Source: Chloroflexi bacterium TSY (lineage in GTDB: Bacteria; Chloroflexota; Anaerolineae; Caldilineales; Caldilineaceae). Taken from it: DNA of 64,000 bases. The position numbers and the translations under genes were made by a program. Positions 25,800 through 35,065 of this stretch are shown piece after piece. Within the stretch, counting starts at the first letter, position 1, and each line of letters opens with the position of its first letter. The notes below the pieces were generated by a model that worked only from the letters and a program-made list of their open reading frames with translations, was not told the DNA's origin and ran no database searches. Location of the stretch: NCBI GenBank assembly GCA_019217005.1, contig JAHBNG010000007.1:124001-188000 (forward strand), read 5' to 3'.

Positions 25800-27291
25800 C
25801 TTTACTTTCTGGTAAAAGAAAAGAGATGAGAAATGTGACAAAAAGCGGTTAGCAGTTCATCCTAAAGGTAGAGAACCCAAAAAGGAGGAAGGAATGCTAA
25901 CCGCGCCAGAAATAACTATAGCAGTACTGATGAATGTATTGCAAGTAACGCCGATGGGAACAAACGTAAATGTAATGCGTCTGATGTGGGCAATGCTGAA
26001 TGGGTCGTTTCTGAAAAGTCGAGGAGCAATCCATAGCGCATTGAAAGAAAGCGGGTTTGAAGATGAGGAGCTCCGGCGAAGCTGGTGGAGCTTTCGATAT
26101 GGATCATGGGATATCACAAGTCTGCTGGGGTCGTGGCAAGAAGAAGTGGAAAGGGAATGGGAGGCAAAAAAGTTAGAAGGGTACCGAGTGAAAAGCATAG
26201 ATATCACAGGGTTCTGGCGACCGAAGCTGCAAGGGAAAGTGAACCGACTCTATAACTCAACGGCTCGTCGGGCATTGCCCGCGCTCATCTTTGGAGTGAT
26301 GATAAGCTCGGGGGAGATAGGCGGGAAGCGAGTGCCACTGCTCAAGGCAATCATGAGATGCACGGTTGGAACAAAGGAAAGTGAGTTTCGGAAAAAGCTG
26401 CTGAAAGAGACGAAGAAATCACTGGAGTCAGACGAAGTGGCGGTGGTCGATGCCGGGTTTACAATCAGAGAAATGCTAGAAAGCGGCATAGACCGATTTG
26501 TCCTGCGGGAAGCCATTAACTGCACAGTGCGCCGCAATGAGTTCCCCAAACGCAAAGAAAAAGGCAGACCACCTGAATATGGTGATATTGTGCGTCCGCT
26601 CTCGCAGCTATAAGGGAAAGCGACTCGAGGCTACAACTCCGGACTCGTCTGGTCGCTTTCTCTATAGTGGTCGCCTGATTTGCTATCAAGCATGGCACAA
26701 TCTCGTCCCCAGAACAACCAAGGTGGATACAGCCAACCGTACCTACTCGATTTACGTCATTCAGGATCCGGCCTACAACACACCTTTGGTTTTGGCGACC
26801 GTTATGACTTTGCAGCCTGAAACCATTTATCTTGTCTACCTGGAACGCTGGCCTGTTGAACCTCCCCCCCTTGGCTTCCAAGCAGATGATTGGCTTACAT
26901 CGTCAATTTGTTCATGCCGATGAGGCTTGTTTCCGCTTACCTGAACTGGGGCTGCTGGCTGGCAATCTTCTTTCCCATTTAGCCGCTTCTCTTCCTCCCA
27001 TACCGACTGGCTACTGGGCTCGAGAGCCTCAAGCCACTCCCGGCAGGCTGCGCCGTGTTCTCTCGAGTGCTCTTTTTCCAACTCCTGACCAACTCGACCC
27101 TGACTTTCGGAAAAAGGCCTCGGTTTCACACCATTTCCCTAAAGGCGTTCTCGCTCATCGCCGCCTCAATGCCGCTGCTTAAACTAGCCGAGCACTATTT
27201 TTACATTTTATCCCGTTTTTTCAGGGTGGATTCTTTTTTCCGCCCCTTTCGGTTTGCCCTTTGTCACTCAAGCCTTTACCAGAAAGTAAAG
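25800..27291 (+). mobile_element. Insertion sequence of the DDE/IS4-like clan (degenerate)
   Basis: A 1492 bp element with 17 bp perfect inverted ends CTTTACTTTCTGGTAAA and the 5 bp duplication TTAGA (25795-25799 and 27292-27296). I cannot assign it to a named IS family with certainty. Confidence 0.88.
25894..27182 (+). pseudogene. DDE transposase with two frameshifts
   Basis: ATG 25894 follows GGAGGAAGGA. The first piece (to about 26600) has SIDITGFWRP (first Asp) and VAVVDAGFTIREM (second Asp). The frame slips near 26595, where the protein would continue RSYKGKRLEATTP in another frame. It slips again in a run of eight C at about 26863, where YLERWPVE (catalytic Glu) leads to ASKQMIGLHRQFVHADEA. 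The last piece ends at 27182. Both breaks lie at or near repeated bases, so decay or assembly error in C-runs are both possible. Confidence 0.8.
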
Positions 27292-28032
27292 TTAGATGCA
27301 AAATCGCTTAGCAAAATATACGAAACGGAAACCACAACGATCCGAGCTGTGGACGATACAACAATAAGTGTTGCCGAGGGAGAATTTGTGGCCCTCGTTG
27401 GGCCAAGCGGTTCCGGAAAGACAACTCTTTTGGCCCTTTTTGCTGGTTTACTTGATCCAGATAAGGGCGAGGTAAGCATTAATGGTCATAAGCTAAGTCA
27501 AATGAAAGAGGGCCAGCGGACTCACTATCGATTGCACAACATAGGCTTTACTTTTCAGGCAAACAATCTCGTCTCATATTTGACTGTTCAAGAAAATGTT
27601 GAACTGATACTGCAACTCAATGGCAAGTTAGACAAAGCGGGCAAGGCGCGTGTGATGAATCTACTCGACCGCCTGGGGTTGGCGGAACGTCGCAACAACC
27701 TTCCATCCCAGCTGTCTGGCGGACAACAGCAGCGTGTTGCCATTGCGCGTACATTAGCTCACGATCCAAGCATTGTATTGGCAGACGAACCAACAGCAAG
27801 TTTGGATACAGAACTGGCCTATCAAGTTGTCGAAACATTCGCCGATTTAATTCATGAACAGAGGCGTGCCGGGATAATGGTCACTCATGACCTACGTATG
27901 TGTATTTATGCCGACCGCGTAATTCAGATGCTGGATGGTCGGATAGACGCCATTGTATCAGATAGAGAGGCTATTCACGCATTTGCGAATCAGCATCGCA
28001 CCCTTTCCACTCCCACGCGTTTATCTGCTTGA

Positions 28033-28258
28033 TACACTTATAAAGCTGCGCCTCATCTTTCGACACGTTCTCACCTACACAGTCGTCATTCATCTCGCAG
28101 AACAAGATCCTCGGCTTTTATGGGGTGTGATTGCTTTTGTTATCATCAAGTGATGGCGATTCGCTAAAGTGGAATGTGCCTCTAGTATTCGCTCGCATTG
28201 TACCTTGGCTCATAAAGAGACTATAATAGACGCAAAGGAGCCGAGCAAAAATCGACAG
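28033..28258. promoter_or_regulatory. Promoter region of the first sugar ABC operon
   Basis: TTGTAC and TATAAT (28222-28227), 18 bp apart, precede the leader inverted repeat at 28259 and the solute-binding gene at 28369. No gene is supported between the ABC ATPase stop at 28032 and here. Confidence 0.5.
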
Positions 28259-28332
28259 TGTGTCCCAAAGTGTGTAAATGAAGACCGCTTAGTCAGAGAG
28301 ATCGCATTATTTACACACTTTGTGGTACACAC
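28259..28332. repeat. Leader inverted repeat, copy 3
   Basis: GTGTGTCCCAAAGTGTGTAA ... TTACACACTTTGTGGTACAC, 74 bp, ending 36 bp before the solute-binding protein start and beginning about 30 bp after the TATAAT box, so it would be transcribed as a hairpin in the 5' leader. Confidence 0.8.
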
Positions 28333-28368
28333 TCAAAAAATCTGAGTTCTCACCGAGGAGGAAACCAA

Positions 28369-29694
28369 ATGGAAAAAAGTAGTCTCTCACGCCGAACATT
28401 TTTACGTTTAGCGGCTGGTGCGAGTGTTGGTGTCATGGCAGTTGCTTGTGCCACGGCCATTCCAGAGACAAACCAGGTCCCGGATGCCGAGGTGGCACAG
28501 TTGGTCACGTGGAGCCTGGGGGCTGGTAATGAGGCGTTCCAGAAAGGGCTAATCGAACAATTCAATGACGCCCATCCAGAGATCAAAATTGAGCATGATC
28601 CAGCGCTGGCTGGACTCGATTGGTTGACGGAAGGTATGCAGAAACTGCGGATCGCACTGGAAAATCAATCTGGTCCTGACTTCATTGGCGGTATCGATTC
28701 TGGAGCGGCCTTGGCTGCAGTTGTTGAGTCAGAGCAGGTTCTCGATTTAACCGACACTTATAAAGAACTTGGTTGGGATGAGATGTTCCCCCAACTATTT
28801 ATCGATCGGCTAACAATCGACGGCAAAATCTATGCTGCGCCCATTAACGTGGAAACGGTCGGGCTATTCTACAACATGGATCTGTTCGAAGAATTAGGGC
28901 TGTCGGTCCCGGAAACCTTTTCCGATTATCTGACCGTCTTGCAGGTGATCAAAGATGCTGGCTATTATGGCTATGCCATCGGCTTGGCTGGCGGTTGGCC
29001 CTCGGCATTCATGGCCTCAGAGTTCATGTACACGAGCGCCGGGTCTGAATATCGGTCTGTCCTGAGTGGAGAAAAGTCCTGGACTGATTGCGAGCGGTGT
29101 CTCGCTGGGCTGAATGCTTTTTATGGATTAGTCGACGCGGGTTTTACCAATCCCGAAGTATTGGGTATTGATCAAGCGCAAGCCAACGATCTCTTTTTCC
29201 AGGGTCAAACCGCAATGACTCTGTCTGGGCCTTGGACGATCGAAGATATCTGGGAGGCTGAACCGGACTTTACGACCGGCTTCTTTTATATGCCACCCGT
29301 CGATGCTGAAACTGATATTACCACCTTTGGTGGGATGGGAGGCTCCATGCTTGTCAATCGATCTTCAGAGTATAAAGAAGAGGCCCTCGAATTTATGAAA
29401 TGGTTCTTCTCAGACGAGACAGCACAGACCGTTTTGCGAGATGCCGGGGCAATCATGCCAATCCCCTTTACGGTGCCAGACGACATTGATCCCTTACTGA
29501 CCCAAGTGACAGAACAGACATTGGCCAACATCGATGGAGTAGGCTTCTGGCCCGTCACGCACTTGCCACCCCAGGTTTTTCGTCAGATGAATCAATTCAT
29601 CCAGGGGATGATGGGTGAGCAGCTAACGCCGGAACAGGTGCTGATCGAAATGGAAAATGCTCACCAGACCTACTTAAAGGAGAAAGAAGGTTAA
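28369..29694 (+). CDS. Sugar ABC transporter solute-binding lipoprotein
   Basis: A 441-residue family 1 extracellular solute-binding protein. The N terminus combines a twin-arginine motif (SRRTFLRL, R8-R9) with a lipobox ending at C27 (VMAVAC), so it is probably exported folded by Tat and lipid-anchored. The body shows the usual segments: TWSLGAGNEAFQKGLIEQFN, VETVGLFYNMDLFEELGL and MTLSGPWTIEDIW. GAGGAGGAAACC lies before the ATG. It heads an operon with two permeases and a sulfatase; no ATPase is nearby, so a shared MsmK-type ATPase elsewhere is expected. Confidence 0.92.
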   Translation: MEKSSLSRRTFLRLAAGASVGVMAVACATAIPETNQVPDAEVAQLVTWSLGAGNEAFQKGLIEQFNDAHPEIKIEHDPALAGLDWLTEGMQKLRIALENQSGPDFIGGIDSGAALAAVVESEQVLDLTDTYKELGWDEMFPQLFIDRLTIDGKIYAAPINVETVGLFYNMDLFEELGLSVPETFSDYLTVLQVIKDAGYYGYAIGLAGGWPSAFMASEFMYTSAGSEYRSVLSGEKSWTDCERCLAGLNAFYGLVDAGFTNPEVLGIDQAQANDLFFQGQTAMTLSGPWTIEDIWEAEPDFTTGFFYMPPVDAETDITTFGGMGGSMLVNRSSEYKEEALEFMKWFFSDETAQTVLRDAGAIMPIPFTVPDDIDPLLTQVTEQTLANIDGVGFWPVTHLPPQVFRQMNQFIQGMMGEQLTPEQVLIEMENAHQTYLKEKEG

Positions 29695-29720
29695 GGAGCC
29701 CGCAGGAATTAATAATTGAG

Positions 29721-29762
29721 CAGTTCATCAATTAATTGCTGAATTGTCGACTTGATGAACTG
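29721..29762 (+). terminator. Intercistronic hairpin after the solute-binding gene
   Basis: CAGTTCATCAA (29721-29731) and TTGATGAACTG (29752-29762) form an 11 bp stem in the gap between the binding protein and first permease genes. Hairpins here commonly protect the upstream mRNA or attenuate read-through, so that more binding protein than permease is made. Confidence 0.6.
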
Positions 29763-29803
29763 TTGAACGATTAATGAGCGAAATCTCTCTAAGGAACACT
29801 TGA

Positions 29804-30730
29804 ATGGCCGAACAGACATTGGGCCGACAATCGAACTCCAACATTATTGGTACCGTCAAGGGTATCAGAGTCAAGGCCAATCTGATTCCCTATCTCTTTC
29901 TCTTGCCAGCTCTGGTCATCTACCTGACTTTTAATCTTGGTCCGGTGCTCGCCACGGTGGTTTTGAGTTTTTTCAAGTGGGATCTGCTTTCACCATCGAC
30001 CGACTTTGTGGGTCTCAAGCACTACAGTTATATCCTGCAAGATCGCCTCTTTTGGAACGCCCTCTATCACAATCTCATCTTCTTGACCTTGGCGGTCTTC
30101 ATTCCGGTTTCAGTGGGCCTCATGTTGGCCGTGCTGATGGCTGAACTTAACAAAGGACGGGTGATCTATCGGTCCCTACTCTTTCTGCCTGCCATTTTTT
30201 CCGATGTGGTGATTGCCTACGTCTGGAAGTGGATTTACCATCCGTTTGCGGGCATTCTAAATCAGGCGTTGGCGGCGGCTGGGCTGGATTTCTTGACAAT
30301 GTCCTGGCTTGGCGATCCCCGCATTGCCCTCTTTTCGGTCTTTGTGGCCTACGCCTGGGCTTCATTTGGCTACTCAATGGTGATCTTCCTGGCCGGTTTG
30401 CAAGGCATCGATCCTGAAATCTACGACGCAGCTCGGGTGGATGGGGCCAATTTCTGGCGCAAACTCTTCTCGATCACCATCCCCATGCTCCACGAGGTCT
30501 TTACCTTTGTCATCACCTTGCGCATCTTGACTGCGATGGGTGTTTTTAGCGTCATCTTCATCCTGACTGGTGGTGGCCCCTTTTATGCAACCGACGTAAT
30601 CGGAGTCTATATCTATCGCTTGATCGGCAACTATGAGATGGGTTGGGCCACAACAGCGGCAACGATTAATGGCATCATTATTGTGAGCATGTCGGTTCTG
30701 TTCATGCGCTGGCGGGAGCGAGAAGTATGA
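29804..30730 (+). CDS. Sugar ABC transporter permease, MalF/UgpA type
   Basis: A 308-residue inner-membrane protein with six predicted membrane segments (for example LIPYLFLLPALVIYLTF and ILTAMGVFSVIFILTGGGPF). The EAA loop that contacts the ATPase is at DPEIYDAARVDGANFWRKLF followed by SITIPML. CTAAGGAACACTTGA precedes the ATG. The stop overlaps the next permease start (ATGA), so the two are translationally coupled. Confidence 0.92.
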   Translation: MAEQTLGRQSNSNIIGTVKGIRVKANLIPYLFLLPALVIYLTFNLGPVLATVVLSFFKWDLLSPSTDFVGLKHYSYILQDRLFWNALYHNLIFLTLAVFIPVSVGLMLAVLMAELNKGRVIYRSLLFLPAIFSDVVIAYVWKWIYHPFAGILNQALAAAGLDFLTMSWLGDPRIALFSVFVAYAWASFGYSMVIFLAGLQGIDPEIYDAARVDGANFWRKLFSITIPMLHEVFTFVITLRILTAMGVFSVIFILTGGGPFYATDVIGVYIYRLIGNYEMGWATTAATINGIIIVSMSVLFMRWREREV

Positions 30731-31563
30731 TTGGCTACAAGACCCAAGAGAGAGTGCGTGCCCTCTTCTTCAATCTTTTGCTCATCACCGCAAGTCTATT
30801 GGCCGTGGGACCTGTTGCCTGGATTTGGGTGAGTGCATTGAAGACGAACAAGGAAATACGCGAGAGTGCATTGGGTCTGCCACAGCGTCTAAATTTCGAG
30901 AATTATATCGAAGCCTGGATTGGCGCTCATTTTGATCAGTATATGCTCAACAGTTTGCTGATTGGTTTGCTGACAGCTGTAGTGGTCTTGACGACTGGCT
31001 CGCTGGCGGCCTTTGCCTTTGCCCGAATGCAGTTTCGAGGCAATCAGGTAATCTTTTTCCTAATCTTCGCTGGGATGACCTTCCCAGTCACGGCCCGCAT
31101 TGCTCCCCTGCTCACCTGGATGTATAGGCTGAATTTGGTTGACACCCGCTTGGGGTTGGTTCTCGCCTATGCAGCAGGATCGCTGCCCTTTGCGATTTTG
31201 ATGATGCGTTCCTTTTTCCGTCAGTTCCCCCAGGAATTAGAGGATGCAGCCCGCATTGACGGCTGTTCCAACCTGCAATTCTTTGGGCGGATCTTGTTGC
31301 CCCTGTCAACCCCAGCGCTCTTCACCTTGGGCATCTTTACCTTCATGGGGGCTTGGAACGAGTTCCTGATTGCCCTGCTTTTGATCAACCAAGATGCCAT
31401 CCGCACGCTGCCGCTGGGATTGATGGCGTTTCAAGGGGAGTTCACAACCAACTATGCTCTCTCGTTTGCTGGAATCAATATTGCCGCGGTTCCGGTCTTT
31501 GTGGTTTATGTCTTATTCCAGCGCAACTTCATTGCCGGAATCACCGCTGGGTCGCTGAAGTGA
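30727..31563 (+). CDS. Sugar ABC transporter permease, MalG/UgpE type
   Basis: A 278-residue permease with six membrane segments. The EAA loop is PQELEDAARIDGCSNLQFFG followed by RILLPL, and the C terminus RNFIAGITAGSLK is typical of MalG-type subunits. It pairs with the MalF-type permease upstream to form the transmembrane pore. The sulfatase gene follows after 171 bp. Confidence 0.92.
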   Translation: MIGYKTQERVRALFFNLLLITASLLAVGPVAWIWVSALKTNKEIRESALGLPQRLNFENYIEAWIGAHFDQYMLNSLLIGLLTAVVVLTTGSLAAFAFARMQFRGNQVIFFLIFAGMTFPVTARIAPLLTWMYRLNLVDTRLGLVLAYAAGSLPFAILMMRSFFRQFPQELEDAARIDGCSNLQFFGRILLPLSTPALFTLGIFTFMGAWNEFLIALLLINQDAIRTLPLGLMAFQGEFTTNYALSFAGINIAAVPVFVVYVLFQRNFIAGITAGSLK

Positions 31564-31734
31564 TTGATCATTGGTTGTTGGTGATTGGCAGTTGGTAACT
31601 GGTAGCTAGAAAATGGACTGAATCGCACCCAAGAAGAAGATTCTGCACTCCGTTCCACCGGCGTCCTTCGGACCACTTCGTGAACAGCATGACACGCTGT
31701 GTCTTAAAACACGCTCTCAGCCGTAGAAAGGAAA

Positions 31735-33252
31735 ATGCTTGTGACCAACCAACCGAATCTTCTCTTTATCGTAACCGATCACCAGGCCTATTATGGCCAT
31801 CACCGGCCCGGAGAATTCGATTATCAATGGCCGCGCTATGAAGAGTTCGCCGCCCAAGGCGTTCGCTTCGACCGAGCTTACAGCGTTTGTCCACTCTGTT
31901 CGCCCGCGCGGGCCAGTATGATGTCCGGTCTCTATCCCAGCAGCCATGGACTCCGTTGGAACACCGAAGCGCTCCATTCTTTCAACCGGTCGGACTTTCG
32001 ATCTGGCCAACAGCTTTATAGTCACTATTTATCTCAGGTTGGCTATCGGAATGCCTACGTCGGTAAGTGGCACTGTGGACACGATCGCATGCCCATCGAT
32101 TACGGAATTGAAGGTTGGAGTCTACCTGACTACGGCAAAATCTATATGTCCGATACCTACCAGGATTATGCCGCTGAGCGCGGTCTAGGTGAAGCTCGTG
32201 CCCGGATTGAGTATAACCTCAATCATCCAGAGTGGAATGGACAGACTTTGACCCTTCATGATCCGTCGCCGTGGGCCTTTATGAACGGGAGTGGGGTGCT
32301 GGAAGGCCCTCCCAACGCCCACGAAGAACAGTTTGTGGCGCATCTGGCTGTGGAAAAGTTGCGAGAACTGGCGACCAACAGTCAGCCCTTCAGCCTGGTG
32401 GCCAGCTTCTGGGGACCTCATCAAGCTTATTACCCGTCCGAACCGTTTGCTGGCATGGTTGATCCGTCTTCGATTCCTGAATATCCCAGCTTCCAAGATG
32501 ATCTGACGGGTCGACCTTTGCGCCATGTAACCCATCGCGAGATCTCCCACCGCAGTGCGGCTACATGGCCGGAATGGTCGAATTGGCAACAGATTCTGGC
32601 CCGCTGTTATGAGCAGGGCTACCAAACGGATGCCGCCATCGGCCAGATTCTGGATTCGTTGGACGAGTTGGGGTTAGCGGAAAACACCCTTGTCATCTGG
32701 TGCGCAGATCACGGCGATGCGGTCGCCAGCCACGGTGGATTGTGGGACAAGGCTTCGACCTGTATCGAGGAAGTCATGCGGGTGCCTTTGGCTATCCGCT
32801 GGCCGGAGAGATTTGGCGGTGGTCAACGCTCTCAGGAACGAATTAGTAACATGGACATTACGGCTACCCTGCTTGATGCGGCTGGGGTCGCTGTGCCAAC
32901 CGAAATGCACAGTCGCAGTTTGTTGCCCCTGTGCGAGGCGCCCGAGCAAGTCGATTGGCCGGAACACCTGGTTTGCGAACATCACGGCCACGGCCATCTG
33001 ATTCCCCAGCGGATGATCGTCAACGAGCGCTATAAGTATGTAGCGGCTCTATTCGATCTGGATGAACTCTATGACCTTGAGGCGGATCCCTATGAGATGA
33101 ACAATCTGATTGATGACCCAGCCCATGCCGCGGTCCGCGAGGATCTGCGTGAGCGACTCATCGATCATCTGCGAACCTATCCCGAACCCGAGGACCGATT
33201 CATGATCAATAGCGTTCGCAGTTTACTAGTGGCGCTGGAAAGCGGACAGTAG
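31735..33252 (+). CDS. Type I sulfatase
   Basis: A 505-residue alkaline phosphatase-superfamily enzyme. The formylglycine signature is C55-S-P-A-R (CSPARASMMSG), with Cys as the residue to be converted by a formylglycine-generating enzyme. Metal-site residues appear in FIVTDHQ and LVIWCADHGDAV (D/H pair), with GKWHCGHD as the usual Lys/His segment. No signal peptide is seen, so it probably acts in the cytoplasm on imported sulfated sugars. Position after an ABC sugar transporter fits desulfation of the imported oligosaccharide. AGAAAGGAAA precedes the ATG. Confidence 0.92.
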   Translation: MLVTNQPNLLFIVTDHQAYYGHHRPGEFDYQWPRYEEFAAQGVRFDRAYSVCPLCSPARASMMSGLYPSSHGLRWNTEALHSFNRSDFRSGQQLYSHYLSQVGYRNAYVGKWHCGHDRMPIDYGIEGWSLPDYGKIYMSDTYQDYAAERGLGEARARIEYNLNHPEWNGQTLTLHDPSPWAFMNGSGVLEGPPNAHEEQFVAHLAVEKLRELATNSQPFSLVASFWGPHQAYYPSEPFAGMVDPSSIPEYPSFQDDLTGRPLRHVTHREISHRSAATWPEWSNWQQILARCYEQGYQTDAAIGQILDSLDELGLAENTLVIWCADHGDAVASHGGLWDKASTCIEEVMRVPLAIRWPERFGGGQRSQERISNMDITATLLDAAGVAVPTEMHSRSLLPLCEAPEQVDWPEHLVCEHHGHGHLIPQRMIVNERYKYVAALFDLDELYDLEADPYEMNNLIDDPAHAAVREDLRERLIDHLRTYPEPEDRFMINSVRSLLVALESGQ

Positions 33253-33263
33253 ATTCTTTTTGT

Positions 33264-34067
33264 CTAACGAACTTCCACTAGCTGCTCACCGATCCACGCC
33301 TGCTCCTCTTTAGAAAACAGAGGACGCGGCGGATCTTGTCTGTACTCAATTCGTCGCTGATAACCATACCGCTCATAGACGCGCACAAAAATCGCTTGTA
33401 AGTCAAGAGCAACATCTGCATCAGGTCTGAGTAAAGGAATGGGGATGATGGGTAGTGTATCCTGGATTCGCAAGGGCCAAACCTCGGCCAATGGTCTGTC
33501 GTAGCTGCGGCTCAGCAGAATGAGATAGGACGCAGGCGGTAACGCTTCTTCGATAAGCGAGCGGTCGCCTCGCCGGGTCAGATCGATTTCGAGTAAATGT
33601 GCATCCGAGCGTAGAATGGCTCGACGCTTGCGTTGGTAGCTGTCGAAACCATCTGCTCTTGACAACTTATTGATTGGCGATAACAGTTCGATATTTGTAA
33701 CAAGTTGATTTCCATCAACAGTTTTGAGAACAACCGAAAATAGCTTGCTCGGAACGTCAACCTGAAGAGTAATTTTGGTTGGTGCGGCTGGAATCGCTGT
33801 GGCCGCTGGTGCCTGCTCTGCCGGTTCATTTACCTGTCCGCTCGCAAATATTTCTGCCCGTTCAACAGATATGTCTGGACGCATGATGCGTAGACTACCA
33901 TTCTCGGCTGGCTCATAGGCAATCTGCGACTCGGTATCCGCGTAGTATTGTGGTGGAAGCAATGTGGTCAGCTCCGCGTTTATCTCTGTCGCCAATTTGT
34001 GATGAAAACCAGTACGCACGGCTGAATATTCCAAATATGGGTCCATACCGGGAAACGGGAATGGCAT
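33264..34067 (-). CDS. DUF4058 family protein
   Basis: A 267-residue protein with the family's start MPFPFPGMDPYLE and the following HHKLATEINAELTTLLPPQY. Later landmarks are DISVERAE, VELLSPINK-like (NIELLSPINKLSRADGFDSY) and YDRPLAEVWPLRIQDTLPII. It is common in Chloroflexi and cyanobacteria, of unknown function; the fold may be nuclease-like, but I cannot show catalysis. ATG 34067 follows AGGAGG; an ATG six codons upstream overlaps that site and is rejected. Confidence 0.9.
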   Translation of the reverse strand: MPFPFPGMDPYLEYSAVRTGFHHKLATEINAELTTLLPPQYYADTESQIAYEPAENGSLRIMRPDISVERAEIFASGQVNEPAEQAPAATAIPAAPTKITLQVDVPSKLFSVVLKTVDGNQLVTNIELLSPINKLSRADGFDSYQRKRRAILRSDAHLLEIDLTRRGDRSLIEEALPPASYLILLSRSYDRPLAEVWPLRIQDTLPIIPIPLLRPDADVALDLQAIFVRVYERYGYQRRIEYRQDPPRPLFSKEEQAWIGEQLVEVR

Positions 34068-34232
34068 CTTCTTTCCTCCTGCCATTCTTATATAATGGTC
34101 GCCTATAAGACATCATTATATCATATCTGCGCCGACCCTCTATCCGTATACAAAAAGCAACTGGGTCAATGGTTTTCTTCGATCTTTTCTTGATTTGAAA
34201 TATTGTCTGGGTACTGTTGGAAGTTCTTCGAT

Positions 34233-34628
34233 TTAAATGAAAACCGAAGCTGGAACCTTAAATCGTTCACTCAAAGCTTTTACCTGTCCTATATTTAAGT
34301 CTCGCTTTCCATTTAAGATTTCCGAAATGATTCTTTGACTTCCTAGCTCCGATAAATCTGACTGTTGCAACTGATACTCTTCCATGAAGTGCTTCAATAC
34401 TGAAATCGGATCGCCATGTGGTTCTGGAATGTGTTCGTCCTCATAATCTTCAATTAACACGCCGATCACATCCATCATCTTCGCCAGGGGATGAGTCTCA
34501 TCATCACGAACAATGTCTGTAATTTCATCCACTAAGGCAACCAATTGTTCATATTCCTTCTCGCTGGTTGGCACAAAGATAAATTCTGCACTTTGCGTCA
34601 AGGTTTTTGCAACTTGGGGCTGTAACAT
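34233..34628 (-). CDS. HigA-type antitoxin / HTH regulator (orphan)
   Basis: A 131-residue protein of the HigA (XRE) antitoxin family: an N-terminal helical region (EKEYEQLVALVDEITDIV, LAKMMDVIGVLIEDYED) and a C-terminal HTH (MEEYQLQQSDLSELGS, then SEILNGKRDLNIGQVKALS). No complete HigB gene is found directly upstream; a weak HigB-like remnant at most lies at 34640-34740. It may therefore be an orphan antitoxin. ATG 34628 follows CAGGG; a GTG at 34646 is the alternative. Confidence 0.75.
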   Translation of the reverse strand: MLQPQVAKTLTQSAEFIFVPTSEKEYEQLVALVDEITDIVRDDETHPLAKMMDVIGVLIEDYEDEHIPEPHGDPISVLKHFMEEYQLQQSDLSELGSQRIISEILNGKRDLNIGQVKALSERFKVPASVFI

Positions 34629-34740
34629 ATCTGCCCTGTTTTCCACCTATTACGATCATAGACTTGATGAGAGCAACATCTTGTTTATCGTAAATCATCA
34701 CTTTCACAATTAATGTATGAACCATCAAGAATAGTAGGTT

Positions 34741-34778
34741 CAGAAAATGGCCGCCCCGATGGGGGCGGCCATTTTCTG
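34741..34778. terminator. Strong bidirectional hairpin
   Basis: Perfect 17 bp stem, CAGAAAATGGCCGCCCC with its complement, and a 4-base loop. The stem is GC-rich at the tip and ends with an A/T run, so it can act as an intrinsic terminator on both strands. It separates the HigA gene from the Gfo/Idh fragment. Confidence 0.75.
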
Positions 34779-34842
34779 AGAGAGGTACCTGACCCCCATT
34801 GCACACTCGTCCACTTTGCGATTTCTTTTCCTCATTGCGGAC

Positions 34843-35063
34843 ACGCAGCAAACCACCATGCCAAACAGATACTCGCTGATGGTCGCTTGGGGCAGGTTAC
34901 CTTACTGCGCTTTCACAATTCCCATGATGGAACTGCTGGCTTGGCACTGGCACACTTTTGTGATCCCGAAGAGTGTGATGCAGGAGGCATGTTGGACCTC
35001 GGCTGTCACGAGATGTACCTCACGGCGTGGTTGTCGGGGATGCATAAGGTATTTTTGGATTAG
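34843..35063 (+). pseudogene. Gfo/Idh/MocA oxidoreductase fragment
   Basis: Reads NHHAKQILADGRLGQVTLLR, then FHNSHDG and CHEMYLTAWLSGM, the middle part of a Gfo/Idh-type dehydrogenase. The Rossmann N terminus and the C-terminal domain are both missing, and the frame stops at 35063. It abuts the end of the second ABC permease gene. It is probably the remains of a sugar dehydrogenase once linked to that transporter. Confidence 0.7.
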
Positions 35064-35065
35064 TC

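Larger units (their letters stand above)
25783..28032 (+). pseudogene. ABC transporter ATPase (LolD/MacB type), broken by an IS
   Basis: The gene starts ATG AAA AAC GTA TTA GA at 25783-25799, where a 1492 bp IS is inserted; the coding sequence resumes at 27292 with a duplicated TTAGA. Removing 1497 bp gives an exact 250-residue ATPase starting MKNVLDAKSLSKIYETE. Motifs: Walker A GPSGSGKTT, Q-loop FTFQANNLV, signature LSGGQQQR, Walker B IVLADEP and H-loop VTHD. The ATPase body stays open into the IS, whose 3' end supplies an in-frame 82-residue extension from a start at 27055, so a chimeric ATPase could still be made. With ftsX it formed a PadR-controlled exporter. Confidence 0.9.

Noticed and set aside
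28036..28153. Short plus-strand frame after the ABC ATPase (RHVLTYTVVIHLAEQDPRLL)
   Set aside because: Too short, no start context, and no family; treated as intergenic.
34640..34740. Possible HigB toxin remnant upstream of higA (LIVKVMIYDKQDVALIKSM)
   Set aside because: Only a faint resemblance to the HigB C terminus over about 20 residues, with no upstream part; not enough for a feature.
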